Shown here: positions 30,501 through 39,762 of the stretch, in pieces | Layout: every line of letters starts with the position of its first letter | Position numbering within the stretch: position 1 is the stretch's first letter | DNA from: JADJPO01 sp963825645 | GTDB lineage: Bacteria > Actinomycetota > Actinomycetes > Actinomycetales > Kineosporiaceae | Length of the DNA stretch: 64,000 nucleotides | Assembly (NCBI GenBank): GCA_963825645.1 | Contig: CAWGTT010000003.1 | Span: 431,111-495,110, forward strand | Direction: 5' to 3' | Made by a program: the position numbers and the translations under genes | The notes under the pieces: model-generated | Databases searched by the model: none | What the model was told of the DNA's origin: nothing | Seen by the model: the letters and a program-made list of their open reading frames with translations, nothing else

Positions 30501-32283
30501 TCGGCGAGCTGCCGGACGGCCTCGATCGCGAACGCCCCGGAGCCGAGGGCGGGTTCGCAGATGGTCAGGTCGAGGATCTCCCGGGCGGACAGCTTCTCGG
30601 TCGTTCTCGCCGAGCAGTTCGTCGAGGGCCTGCCCGACGGTGAACCGCGGTGAGCACCTCGGGGGTGTAGTACGAGGCGGACTGTTGCCGGTCCCGGCCG
30701 GACAGCCGGTACACGAAGGTGCCGCGCTGGTGCAGCACGGGCCGGTCCTCACCGGTGACGAGGTCCTTGGCCCGGACGAAGTCGGTCTCGGCGATGCCGT
30801 CGGCGCGGGTCACCGGGACCACCCAGGAGCCCTTGCTCGCGTCGCCGCCCTTGGCGACCTCGTACAGGTCGTCCTCGGCGAAGAACCCGGTGTAGGACAT
30901 CAGCCCCTCGTACACCGCCCCCAGCTGGTTGATGCCCAGTTCGGCGTAGGAGATGAACCCGCGGTCGCGGCCGCGGGACTCCTTGCTCAGCAGCAGGTGC
31001 CGCAGCACCTGCTGCAGGGCGGCGTTGCCCAGGCCGACCTCGTCGATGTGCGCCACGGCCTGCGGGGCGAACAGGTCGGCGCGCAGCTGCTGGAAGTCCA
31101 GGCCCTCGGTGCCCGGCCGGGTCAGTCGCCCGTCGTCGGTACCGTCGTTGCACCGGGGCGGGGCCGGTCGGGTTCGCGGTCGACGAGCCGGAACAGCACG
31201 TGCAGCGAGTCGTACAGGTGGGTGCCCGCGCGGGAGCGCGGCGTGGTGAGGTCGACCAGGGTCAGGTCACGTAGCCGGTCGAGGCTGTAGCCCTGCTGGT
31301 ACTCCAGGGCGCCGACGGGCAGCACGCCGAGTTCGGGTGAGGCCTCGGCGTAGAGCAGGAACAGGATCCGGTACAGGAACCGCAGCGACTGCCGGGCCAG
31401 CACCTGCGCCTGATCGGTCGGCAACGGCGGCAGGCCCTGGTCGCGGCGGCGACGGACCACCTCGTTGGCGATGATCTCGATGGACAGCCGGACGCCCTCG
31501 CGCAGGTCCTGGGAGACGCCGACGGTGTGCCGGACGGACTCTTCGAGGGTGGCGGTCCACCAGATGTCGCCGTCCGCGTTCGGGGCCAACGAGTCCGCCG
31601 CGAGGCAGGTCAGGGCCCGGTCGATCTCGCCGCCGACCTTGACCTCGTTGCGTTCGCAGACCAGTTGCAGGTCGACCGCCAGGTAGCGGCCCTCGGCCCA
31701 CCGGGCCTGCTCGGCCACCAGCAGCCACCGCCCGGCCAGGACCAGCGCGAAGCTCGGGCCGTCGTCCGCGACGAACAGCCGCGACAGCAGCCGCGCCACG
31801 GAGGTGATCTGTTCCCCCTCCTCGCGTGAGGTAGGGGTCGAGCAGGGTGTCGGCGTCCTTGGCGAGCAGCGTCTCGACCGAGTCGACCGGGCGGGCCTCG
31901 ACCAGCACCAGCGGGGCGGCACCGGCCAGCCCCGGCGTCGAGATGCGCTGCAGCGGCGGGTCGGCGTCCACGACCAGGCCGTCCCGGGCGAACCCGAGGA
32001 CATCGACGATCTGTTTGTGGACCGCGCGGGCCGCGTCGGCGAGCCGATCGCCGCCGGACTCCACCAGGGCGCCGAGAGCCGCCTCGAGCTCGCTGCGGGC
32101 CGCGAGGAAACGGGTCCGCGGATTCCCGACCGCCGCTGCGTCGCCGGCCTCACCGGCGTCCCAGGCCTTGCGCCGCTCGACCACCCGCGCGGCGAAGGTC
32201 TGGCTCTTCGCGTCGGCGGTGAAGAAGTGTTCGCTGATCCAGCTCTCGCCGACGACGATGGCGTCGCTCGCCGCCACGGTCAC
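27522..32283 (-). pseudogene. Giant Eco57I-like N6-adenine DNA methyltransferase, heavily frameshifted
   Basis: About 1,580 aa when joined. Motif I reads EPALGSGAFAIEA (~30560) and motif IV GNPPWVRPRSD (~29390), the NPPY/W signature of gamma-type adenine-N6 methylases. N-terminal region TDAKSQTFAARVVERRKAWDA, long central helical region, and C-terminal segments FRQASWLYHPDTVLRSM and YELPFRTLDREHDMR are typical of the very large DISARM/BREX-type or Eco57I-type enzymes. The GTG start at 32283 overlaps the SNF2 stop (GTGA) and the TGA at 27522 overlaps the helicase start. Around 20 single-base frame changes occur, e.g. three between 28045 and 28115 that together restore the original frame. It probably marks self DNA and may have restriction activity. 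Confidence 0.75.
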
Positions 32284-35200
32284 GACCTGCGAGCGGGCGC
32301 GGGCACGAGGGGACGCGCCGGGGCCGCCACCGGATGATCGGTCGGCAGCACGAGCAGCAGCGGACGGACCAGCTGCCGGTCGGGCGCCATGCCCTCGGCG
32401 AGGCGACGTTCCTCGTCGACGCTCACCCGGCGCTGCGCCAAGACCTCGCGTTGAGCCAGGCCGCCGGCGGCGCTGTGCCAGTCGTCCACCCGACTCGACC
32501 ATTCCTCGACCCGCCGCGCGGCGTCCTGCGCTGCGGCCTGGAACACCTGATCCATCGCCTTCTCCGCCTGGCCCACCGCATGCCCGATGAACGCGTCGAG
32601 GTTGGTGTTCTCCACCGCGCCCGGGTTGCCGAGAGCGCCCTGCAGGCCGACCAGCTGGACCATCTCGGCCACGGTCGCGTGCGGGGTGACCATGGAGAAG
32701 CCGAGGTTGGCCGGGTTGGGGAAGGCGACGCTGACCGGGCACGAGGCGACCAGGTGGCCGCGCCGGGTCGTCAGGGTCCCGATCAGCAGCACCGTCGGGT
32801 CCTCGACGGTGCCGCGGACGGCGAAGACCTGGTTGCGGCCGAGCTGGCCGAGGGCACGGTCGGCCGCCCAGTCCAGCACCGGGTGCAGCGGACCGAGGTA
32901 GTGGGCCTCGGGCCACGTCGAGCCGCTCTCCTTGCCCCGGGCCGCCTCCAGGAGTGCCTCACCGCGGGCGATCGAGGTCGCCAGCTTGAACGACTGGGTG
33001 ATCGTGCGGTCGGTCAGGTAGCTCTGCGGCAGCACCTCCAGGCGGACGCACAGGTCCGGCGGCGGGACGAACTCGACGATCTGCTGGTCCGGGTACTCCC
33101 GCCACCTGACCCCGCGGGCGCCGACGTCTGCCCCGGGGGTCTCGAAGACCTCGTGCAAGGCCTCGCGCAGGAACGCCGCGTCGCTCTCGAACAGGACGCC
33201 GTGCCCGGAATCCGGGGGTGTGGAAGACATCAGCGTCCCCCCGTCCGGGCCGGCGGCGTCCAGGCTGGTGGACGTCACGGGCGGCGCGGTCGGGTGCAGG
33301 GCGCTGATCCTGGCGAGCATCGCGGCGATCGGATCGTTCGCGGCGACGTCGTCCAGGGAGCCGACGGCCTCCTCAAGACTCTGCTCACCGGCGAGCACCT
33401 TGCGGATCTCCTCCTCCTCCGCCGCGACGTCGTACTTGCCCATCAGCGAGGCGACGTCACCGAGGGCGGTGTGCGCCTCACGTTCCTTCTCCAGCAGCCG
33501 GCTGAGCACCCGGATGTCGCCGGAGAACGAGTCGGTGTCGGGTTCGAGCAGCAGCGTGGTGATCTGCGGGCGGTGCCGCTGCCCGTACCGGTCGATGCGG
33601 CCGTTGCGCTGCTCGATCCGGATCAGGCTCCACGGGATGTCGAAGTGGATCAGCTCGTGACACTGCAGATGCAGGTTGACGCCCTCGGAGGCGACGTCCC
33701 CGGTGACCAGCACCCGGATCGGGGACGACTCCAGCTTGAAGCTCTCGACGATCTCCTGCTGCTCGGCATCGGTGAGCCCACCGTGCAGGATCGCGCACCT
33801 GTTCGGGCCGGAACCCGAAGTCCTGCGGCGATCCCCGTCTGCAGCCATTTCAGCGTCGGGATCCGTTCGGCGAACACGACGGCCCGCATCGGCTGTCGCG
33901 GTCCGATCCCGATCGACCTCAGGTACTCGACGAGCCGGGTGTACTTCGCGGACGGCGCCACCACCGACGCCTCGGCGAGGTCGAGAAGACGGTTGAGCGC
34001 GTCGACCTCGGCCTGCTGCGCCGGGGTCGTCGGGGTGCCCAGGCGGCGCAGCCGCTCGGTGACGGTCTGCGTCAAGCGCGACCGGTGAGGACAGGAACGC
34101 CTTGGCCAGCGTCCAGGGGAACAGCCGCGCCGGGGAGCCGCCAGGACCGGTGCCCGAGTACGGGCTGCGCCCGGAGACGGGGTGCAGCCAGACCTCGTCG
34201 AGTTCGCGGGCGACGGCGTTCTCCGCGGGCGAGGCCGGGACCAGGAAGTTCTGCGGCTCCCGGCGCTCGGCCCAGTCCGCGCCGACGGTGCGGGCGACCT
34301 CGGGGCTGTTGCGGTGCCGCCGGATGACGAGCCGCTCGACCTCGCTCTCGACCAGGTCGCCGTCCGGGCGGACGGCCGTCGGTTCGAGCAGGCGGACCAG
34401 CTCGGCGAACGACTCCTTCCTGCCGTTGTGCGGGGTCGCCGAGGCGAGGATCAGCGCGTCGGTCGACGGCGCGAGCACCCGGGCCAACCGGTTGTTCTGG
34501 GTGCTCGAGTTCGTCACGTTGTGGGACTCGTCGATGACGACGGCGTCCCAGCGCTGGCGACGCAGATAGGCCAGGTACCGGTCACTCTTCAAGGTGTCGA
34601 TCGAGATGATGGCCCGCTTGAAGTACGAGAACGGATTCCGGGTCGCCGGCAGCTTCTGCCGCACCCGCTGGATGCCGACCGAGTCCAGGCGGATGAACGG
34701 CAGCGCGAACCGGGTCCACATCTCGTGCTGCATCTGCTCGAGCACATGTTTCGGCGACACGATCAGGATGCGTTCGCCGCGGCCCCGACGCACCAGCTCG
34801 GACAGGATCATGCCGATCTCCAGGGTCTTGCCCAACCCCACGGCGTCGGCGAGCAGGATGCGGGGTCGCAGGTTCTCCGGGTCGAGAGCCGTGCGGACCG
34901 CTTCGCGCTGATAGTCCAACGGCCGGGCCAGCATGGTGGTCGAGACCGTCAGATCCGACATGTCCAGGGGCACCGCGGTCTTGCGCAAGGTGGCCTCGAG
35001 CCAGAGCCTGGCGCGCCGGTAGCCCGGCGACGGATCGGCCTGGACCGAGGCCTTCGCCGGATCCAGCACCGCAACCTGGTCGTACCGCTCATAGAACGTG
35101 GCGGTGGTCTCGCGGACCAGTTCCGACAACCCCTGAACCCTCAGCAGGACACCGTCACGGGTGTGCTCGACCCCGGTGACCAACCATTCCTCGTCACGCA

Positions 35201-35285
35201 CCACGACGAGCGACCCCGGAGCAACACCAAGACCCGAACCGGAACCCGTCGGCCGGTCAACCACCTGGACATCACGATGAGCCAC
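32280..35285 (-). pseudogene. SNF2-family helicase (DrmD-like), three frameshifts
   Basis: Superfamily 2 SNF2/RapA-type translocase, about 1,000 aa. SH3-like N-terminus (PGSLVVVRDEEWLVTGV), Walker A ADAVGLGKTLEIGMIL, motif II VVIDESHNVTN, motif III LASATPHNG, C-terminal helicase lobe with AILHGGLTDAEQQE, GDVASEGVNLHLQC and motif VI RIEQRNGRIDRYGQ. Frame changes near 34083, 33823 and 33798 are all removable as single extra bases and the final frame equals the first. Start chosen as GTG 35285, where similarity-like sequence begins; 35369 is an alternative. First of four overlapping genes. DISARM class 1 also pairs a SNF2 helicase (DrmD) with an adenine methylase. Confidence 0.8.
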
Positions 35286-35471
35286 GATTCGTGACTTTAT
35301 GTGCTGGCCGTCGGTCAGGACTCGACCTTGCCCGCCAGATCGAAAGACTCCCCAGTTTGGGCTACCCACCGCCCCATCTGTTCAGGGGGCAATCCGTCAC
35401 GATCACCTGCGCCGGCTGCCAGCTCTGCGCCATTCGGCGACGTATCAGCCAGTTTCAGTCTGGAGGGACCG

Positions 35472-36446
35472 TCACGATGCGCGGAACACGGTGTCGGCGT
35501 GCCAGGTCAGGAAGTCGTGATGCGGACGGTCGGCTCGTCGGGGCGGCATGGTGATCGGCTCACCGGATCGTTCTCGCTGGTAGAACTCCTCGCCGTTGCC
35601 CCACTCCGACCGCAGCCGGGGGCTGACCATCAGCCGCTGCGTAGTCGGGTGCACACCGAGATAGCCCCGGTCGAACAAGGTGTGGACATCGGAACGCAGC
35701 AGCACACCGTTGTCGACCCGGTTCTCCCCCTCCTGGGTGACCGGCCGAATGTGCGCAGCTTGCAGAACCGGCACGATCTTGTCGCCGGTCACGGCGCACC
35801 GCCGGCCATAGGCCTCCTGCACCAGAGCCTTGAACGCCGCCTGCCCCACCCGAGTCGGTGCCAGTCGGGGCGCGCCGAACACCCCGCCTGGAACGGCGAC
35901 CGGCTCCTCGGCAACGGCCAGGTGGTGTCTCCACAGGAGCTGCCGCAGGACCTCTTCGAGGTAGCTGCCCTCGGCAGAGGCCAGCTCATAGCTGCGGCCC
36001 TGGACGATGTTCCCCGACCACCCCGGCGGCGCAGCCATCGCCTCGTCCGGGTCGAAGAAGCGGACGTCGCGCAGCATGATGCAGCCGATCTCCGGGTCGC
36101 CGCGGCCGTCGTCGAGCTTGCCCCGATACTTGCCGATCCGCTGGCGCATCTCCGCCTCGCTGGCGCAGCCGTTGTCTTCACCGAAGAACTCCCAGGCCCG
36201 CGACATCGGCAACGACGCCCACCCAGACAGGTACCCGCCCCCGACGATCCGATTGCCATGCGAGTAATGCGTCTTGAACAGGAACGGCGCCCCGGGCGGG
36301 ATGGCCCCGAATCGTCGGCCACCGCTGGGCTGCCAGAAGTTCACCTCACTCGCGCCACGGCCATGCAGGAACCGGTACCAGTCCCAGTCCGTGACCCCCA
36401 CATAGGCGCGCACGGCAATGATTCTGCCCTCCCGCACCGTGAACAT
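35472..36446 (-). CDS. HNH endonuclease, predicted restriction endonuclease (COG3440-like)
   Basis: Intact, 324 aa from ATG 36446. The open frame extends upstream but there overlaps the neighbouring gene. The N-terminal ~180 residues (FWQPSGGRRFGAIPPGAPFLFKTHYS, GYLSGWASLPMSRAWEFFGE, IGCIMLRDVRFF in short blocks) form a PUA/EVE-like sensor domain often fused to HNH nucleases. The HNH domain follows: YGRRCAVTGDKIVPVLQAAHIRP...NRVDNGVLLRSDVHTLFDRGYL, with AHI, N and H residues in register. Such proteins are candidate modification-dependent restriction enzymes. It lies 26 bp behind a second HNH gene and ahead of the helicase operon. Confidence 0.82.
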   Translation of the reverse strand: MFTVREGRIIAVRAYVGVTDWDWYRFLHGRGASEVNFWQPSGGRRFGAIPPGAPFLFKTHYSHGNRIVGGGYLSGWASLPMSRAWEFFGEDNGCASEAEMRQRIGKYRGKLDDGRGDPEIGCIMLRDVRFFDPDEAMAAPPGWSGNIVQGRSYELASAEGSYLEEVLRQLLWRHHLAVAEEPVAVPGGVFGAPRLAPTRVGQAAFKALVQEAYGRRCAVTGDKIVPVLQAAHIRPVTQEGENRVDNGVLLRSDVHTLFDRGYLGVHPTTQRLMVSPRLRSEWGNGEEFYQRERSGEPITMPPRRADRPHHDFLTWHADTVFRAS

Positions 36447-36472
36447 GGCGCATGCCCGGCCCCTCGCGGGAA

Positions 36473-37384
36473 TCAGGCTGCCCGGAACCGTTCGTAGCGG
36501 TGGGCAAGCCGGTCGGGGTCGGGCCGGTCCACGCGGCGAGCGGGCACCCGCATCAGGGGTTGATCGTGGTGGGCCTGCAAGCCGTGCAGCAACATCGGCC
36601 CGTCGATCTCCGCCAGCAGCCGGTGGTGGAGTTGCACCACGTAGTCCGGACGGATGCCGAGCACGTTCGCGTCGTAGGCGGCGTGGTGGATCTTGCACAG
36701 CGCCAAGCCGTTCGGCACCACCGGATCACCGCCCGGGGCGTTGTCGGGAACGATGTGCGCGGCGTCCAACAGTTCGCGGTGGGCCAGGTCACACACCGCG
36801 CACCGGGTCGAGTAGGCCAGCATCACCTGGCTCGCAAACACCGGTTGGTGCAGCCGCCGGCGAGTCTGGGCGACGATGTAGCGACGCAGCGCCCCTTCCA
36901 CGACGCTGCCAGGAGTGATCTCCCACTGGTCATCGGTCAACGCGAGCACGAACTGATCCCGCTCGACCTCCTCGGCCACCAGATAGACCGGGAACACCGC
37001 CTGGAACACCCCCGGAGCGACCCCGTAGAACCAGGCCAGCGGCAACCCTTGCCGCATCGCCTCCCGCAACCCGGCGTTCTCGGCATCCCCACCCGCGTCC
37101 CGGCGCAACTTGTACCGGTGCAGCCCGTCCGGACCCTCCGTGTCGTCGTACGGGCGGGGCCGGCCCGACTTCGGCGCCGCCGTCGTGATCGTCAGCGCAG
37201 CGCCCCAGCCCAGCGGCTCGCGGATCCCGCGACCGCGGTCGATCAACGGGAACCGCACCCCGTCGACGGTGAAGTCGTTCGCCAACTGCGACCGAGCAAC
37301 CTCCACCTGCCCATCCATGCTCACCCGGGCCAGCCAGGCCAGCGCCGCGGCCCGCACCGCCACGGGGTCACCGACCGTCGTCAC
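36473..37384 (-). CDS. HNH endonuclease, predicted restriction endonuclease
   Basis: Intact, 303 aa. The N-terminal region has a short helical module (WLARVSMDGQVEVARSQL), a sensor-like domain (PLIDRGRGIREPLGWGAALTI) and a strand-rich segment with GLPLAWFYGVAPGVF. The C-terminal HNH core is YSTRCAVCDLAHRELLDAAHIVPDNAPGG...PNGLALCKIHHAAYD: CxxC zinc pair, AHIVPD, N and HHAAYD. It differs from the next gene in its N-terminal sensor, so the pair may recognise different modified DNA. First gene of the minus-strand island; spacing of 26 bp suggests co-transcription. Confidence 0.82.
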   Translation of the reverse strand: MTTVGDPVAVRAAALAWLARVSMDGQVEVARSQLANDFTVDGVRFPLIDRGRGIREPLGWGAALTITTAAPKSGRPRPYDDTEGPDGLHRYKLRRDAGGDAENAGLREAMRQGLPLAWFYGVAPGVFQAVFPVYLVAEEVERDQFVLALTDDQWEITPGSVVEGALRRYIVAQTRRRLHQPVFASQVMLAYSTRCAVCDLAHRELLDAAHIVPDNAPGGDPVVPNGLALCKIHHAAYDANVLGIRPDYVVQLHHRLLAEIDGPMLLHGLQAHHDQPLMRVPARRVDRPDPDRLAHRYERFRAA

Positions 37385-37603
37385 GAGACCCGATCATGCT
37401 CACCACTCTCGACACGTTCAACCCTGCCGCTCCCGACCCGCAACCCGGGCTGCCATCCCCAAATCAGACACGCTGCGGCCGGGGGGTTTCTCCGCCGCGC
37501 CACGCCGCCAGGGGATTCAGTGGCGCACGTCACATCTTGGTCCGCTGGAGTCCGCCCGGGGACGGCAAGCTCTGCCCACATTGTGCCCACAAAGTGATAA
37601 TTC
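37385..37603 (+). other. Intergenic boundary stretch
   Basis: Upstream of the island's first gene. No supported gene. Near 37573 it holds the near-duplication TGCCCACATTGTGCCCACA, a pattern also seen (with other bases) in the 3' flanks of both tRNA-Val genes (TGTCGGCATTCTGTCGGCA; TGTTAGCGATGTGTTAGCA), suggesting all three are ends of integrated elements. Confidence 0.4.
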
Positions 37604-37634
37604 AGGCCCTCTACCAATATTCGGTAGAGGGCCT
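37604..37634 (-). terminator. Hairpin terminator behind tRNA-Ala 3' remnant
   Basis: Perfect 12-bp inverted repeat AGGCCCTCTACC / GGTAGAGGGCCT with a 7-nt AT-rich loop (AATATTC), about 30 nt past the 3' end of the partial tRNA. It is the expected terminator of the original tRNA transcript. Confidence 0.7.
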
Positions 37635-37664
37635 GTCACCTGGGAGTTCGCGTGGAGTTCGCGG

Positions 37665-37707
37665 TGGAGCTGAGGGGACTCGAACCCCTGACCCCCTCCC
37701 CATGCCA
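37665..37707 (-). repeat. 3' half of a tRNA-Ala(GGC) gene, probable att site
   Basis: On the minus strand the sequence matches a tRNA-Ala from the anticodon loop (GGCAT) through the variable loop, the T-arm (CAGGGGTTCGAGTCCCCTC, short of the limit) and the acceptor 3' strand AGCTCCA, followed by CC. The 5' half is absent; similarity ends just past the anticodon. Partial tRNA genes that keep the 3' half are classic attachment-site copies left by integrases. No integrase is next to it now. Confidence 0.6.
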
Positions 37708-37856
37708 TCGAGGTTCGCCCCATCCTGACCTGTCCACCTGGACCGACGAGCATCTGGTCACTCACGGCGAGCGCTGCGTGTCTGCGCTCCACCGAATCGG
37801 CGGCCCGGCCGTGGGTGGTGCTGACCGAACTCCCATCCACGGGCTGCCCGGTTGAG

Positions 37857-39302
37857 TCAGCGGCTGGGTCCACGGCTGACCGGTCCGGGTGCGTGCCCGG
37901 GGATCGGTGGCGGTGGGCGGGTCGGCCCGGTGCGGGCGGGGATGGTGGCCGGGTGCACCGGGCGGACCATTTCCAGGTGCGGGGCCAGCCGGGTCGCCGC
38001 CGCGACGTGGGGGGTCTCGGTGGTGGGGGTGATCGGGCGGACGGGGCCGACCGCCACGGCGGCGGCGTCGGTCGCTTCGGCGAGGGTGGTGAGGGCGCCG
38101 AGGACGCGTCGGTGCAGGGCCCTGACCATGGGCAGCGGCGTCCAGGCGCCGGCCGTGTCGGCGGGGGTCAGGAAGGCGCCGTCGGCGATCGCGGCGTACA
38201 GGTTGTCCTGGACGGTGCGAGCCAACCGGACCAGGCGGGGCGCGGCGAGGGCCGCGAGGTCGGCGGTCAGGGTGTCCTCAGGACTGCTGATCACCAGGGC
38301 GGCGACCTGCCGGGCGTGGGTCACGGCGCGCGGATCGCCGGCGCTGGTGGCGGCCAGCGGCCAGTGGTGCCAGGACTCGGCGAACCGGTGATGGACCTGA
38401 GCGAGGTGCGGCCAACGCCGCGGCGGCCGGGGGGTCGTCGGCGGCGCGGGCGAGGTGGTGAGCGATCACCGCGACGGCGCCGGCGAGCAGCCGGTATTGG
38501 GTGGCGGTCAACGGCGGTCCGTCCCCGACCGCGGTGCGGGTCCAGTCGAGGGCGGCGGGAGCCTGGGTGAGCGTGGTGATCGACGCGGGGCCGGGGACTC
38601 TGGACGTGGTAGTCGGCGGGCAGGGCACCGGAGCGGGCCAGACGGATCACGACGTCGGCGGCCGCCGCCAGGTTCTGGGTGTGCGGTCGCGCTTGGTGCA
38701 GGACGGCACTCGCGCGGTGCAGCTCCGGGCAGGGGGCTGGCGTGGAGCTGGTCGGCCAGGTCCGGGTCGAGGACGGCGACGGTGCCGGCCAGGGCGGCGA
38801 GGTCGCCGATCATCGCCCACCGCCCGGTGGACGGATCCACCTGGGCTGGCGTCGAGGGGGTCACGGCTGGCGTGGGCGGCGACCCGGTCGACGGCTCGTG
38901 CGGCCTGGACCCACGCGCGGGCCGACGGGGCGGTCGGCGGGTCCAGCACCAGGTCGGTGGGTGCCGGGCCGGCCACGTCGGTGAGGGGGTAGCGCCGCAG
39001 CAGGACCCCGGTCGCGGCGACCGGGTTGTGCTGCAGTTCCTGGGCGGCAGTCAGCGCCAGCGCCCGGGCGGTCGGCTCGGCCCGGTCCTGGCCGGGAAGC
39101 ATCGCCCGCCAGGTGACCACCAGCCCGGTGACGAGCTGGTCACGGGCCTGCACCGCCGCGACCAGGTCCCGGTCGCGGCCGGTGAGGTCGCCCTGCCCGG
39201 AACACAGGAGGGTGTGCAGGTGCGAGGCCGCCGCGGCGAGCTCGGTGCTCGTCGACGCGCCGGCCGAGCCGGCCGGGCTGGCGGCGGCGGCGGGCTGGTC
39301 AT
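37857..39302 (-). pseudogene. Unknown actinobacterial accessory protein, frameshifted
   Basis: I do not recognise the family. A protein of about 480 aa can be pieced together from five frames: AAASHLHTLLCSGQGDL, ARDQLVTGLVVTWRAMLPGQ, AMIGDLAALAGTVAVLD, ELHRASAVLHQ, TATQYRLLAGAVAVIAHHL and ISSPEDTLTADLAALAAPRL. It is Ala-rich and helical, with no membrane segment. Frame changes near 38868, 38735, 38608 and 38410 fit one extra base each; one more near the start (39290) is unclear. Start at 39302 overlaps the stop of the upstream small gene (ATGA). The helical Ala-rich style is common for proteins encoded next to MobF relaxases on actinobacterial elements. Confidence 0.5.
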
Positions 39303-39589
39303 TGGTGCCTGCGGAGGCGGCCCGCGGCGGTGCCGGCCGCGATCAGCTCCCCCACCACCGCGTCCGCCGGCGGGCTGGCCAGGATCCGGTAGGCCTCGCC
39401 CAGACTGCCCGGTCGCGGCTGGACCGGCAGGTGCAGCGCGCCCGCGGGGACCAGCGCGTCGAGGTCGCCGATGGCCTCCTCAACCGTCCACCACCCGGCG
39501 ATGTCCAACCCGCCGTACAGGGCGTTCCAGGTCAGGACGGCCAGGGCGTCCTCCACCCAGCCGCTGTGCCGCCACACCGTCACGCTCAC
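39299..39589 (-). CDS. Small unknown protein
   Basis: Intact 96-aa frame starting with a GTG-type codon at 39589. Trp-rich N-terminus (VTVWRHSGWVEDALAVLTW...DIAGWWTVEEAIGDLDAL) and Ala-rich C-terminal helix; soluble, no known motif. Its TGA overlaps the ATG of the downstream pseudogene by 4 nt, so the two form a coupled pair. An alternative reading with one inserted base at about 39308 would fuse them into one protein. Confidence 0.5.
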   Translation of the reverse strand: MSVTVWRHSGWVEDALAVLTWNALYGGLDIAGWWTVEEAIGDLDALVPAGALHLPVQPRPGSLGEAYRILASPPADAVVGELIAAGTAAGRLRRHQ

Positions 39590-39762
39590 GCGAACCTCCC
39601 AATACCGATCCCGGCCACCGCGTCCCGGTGGCCTCCGAATACGTCACGGTCAATGCCGTCGCGCGGCCCGCACCCCGGCGGCGTCGTCCGGCTGTGGACA
39701 ACGAGACGCCGCAGCGCCGTTGTGGACGACCACCCGGGGCGGTGAGCGCCGCCCGCTGAGCG

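Noticed and set aside
32334..34088. 584-aa plus-strand ORF opposite the SNF2 gene
   Set aside because: Antisense shadow; the minus strand carries all helicase motifs.
13361..35285. Programmed +1 ribosomal frameshifting as an explanation for the broken genes
   Set aside because: Sites share no slippery codon, stop codon or spacing, and occur up to about 20 times in one gene; decay or consensus error is far more likely.
36452..37597. Integrase C-terminus on the plus strand ending HIVPTK
   Set aside because: The frame is a shadow of the HNH gene and shows no tyrosine recombinase R-H-R-Y residues.
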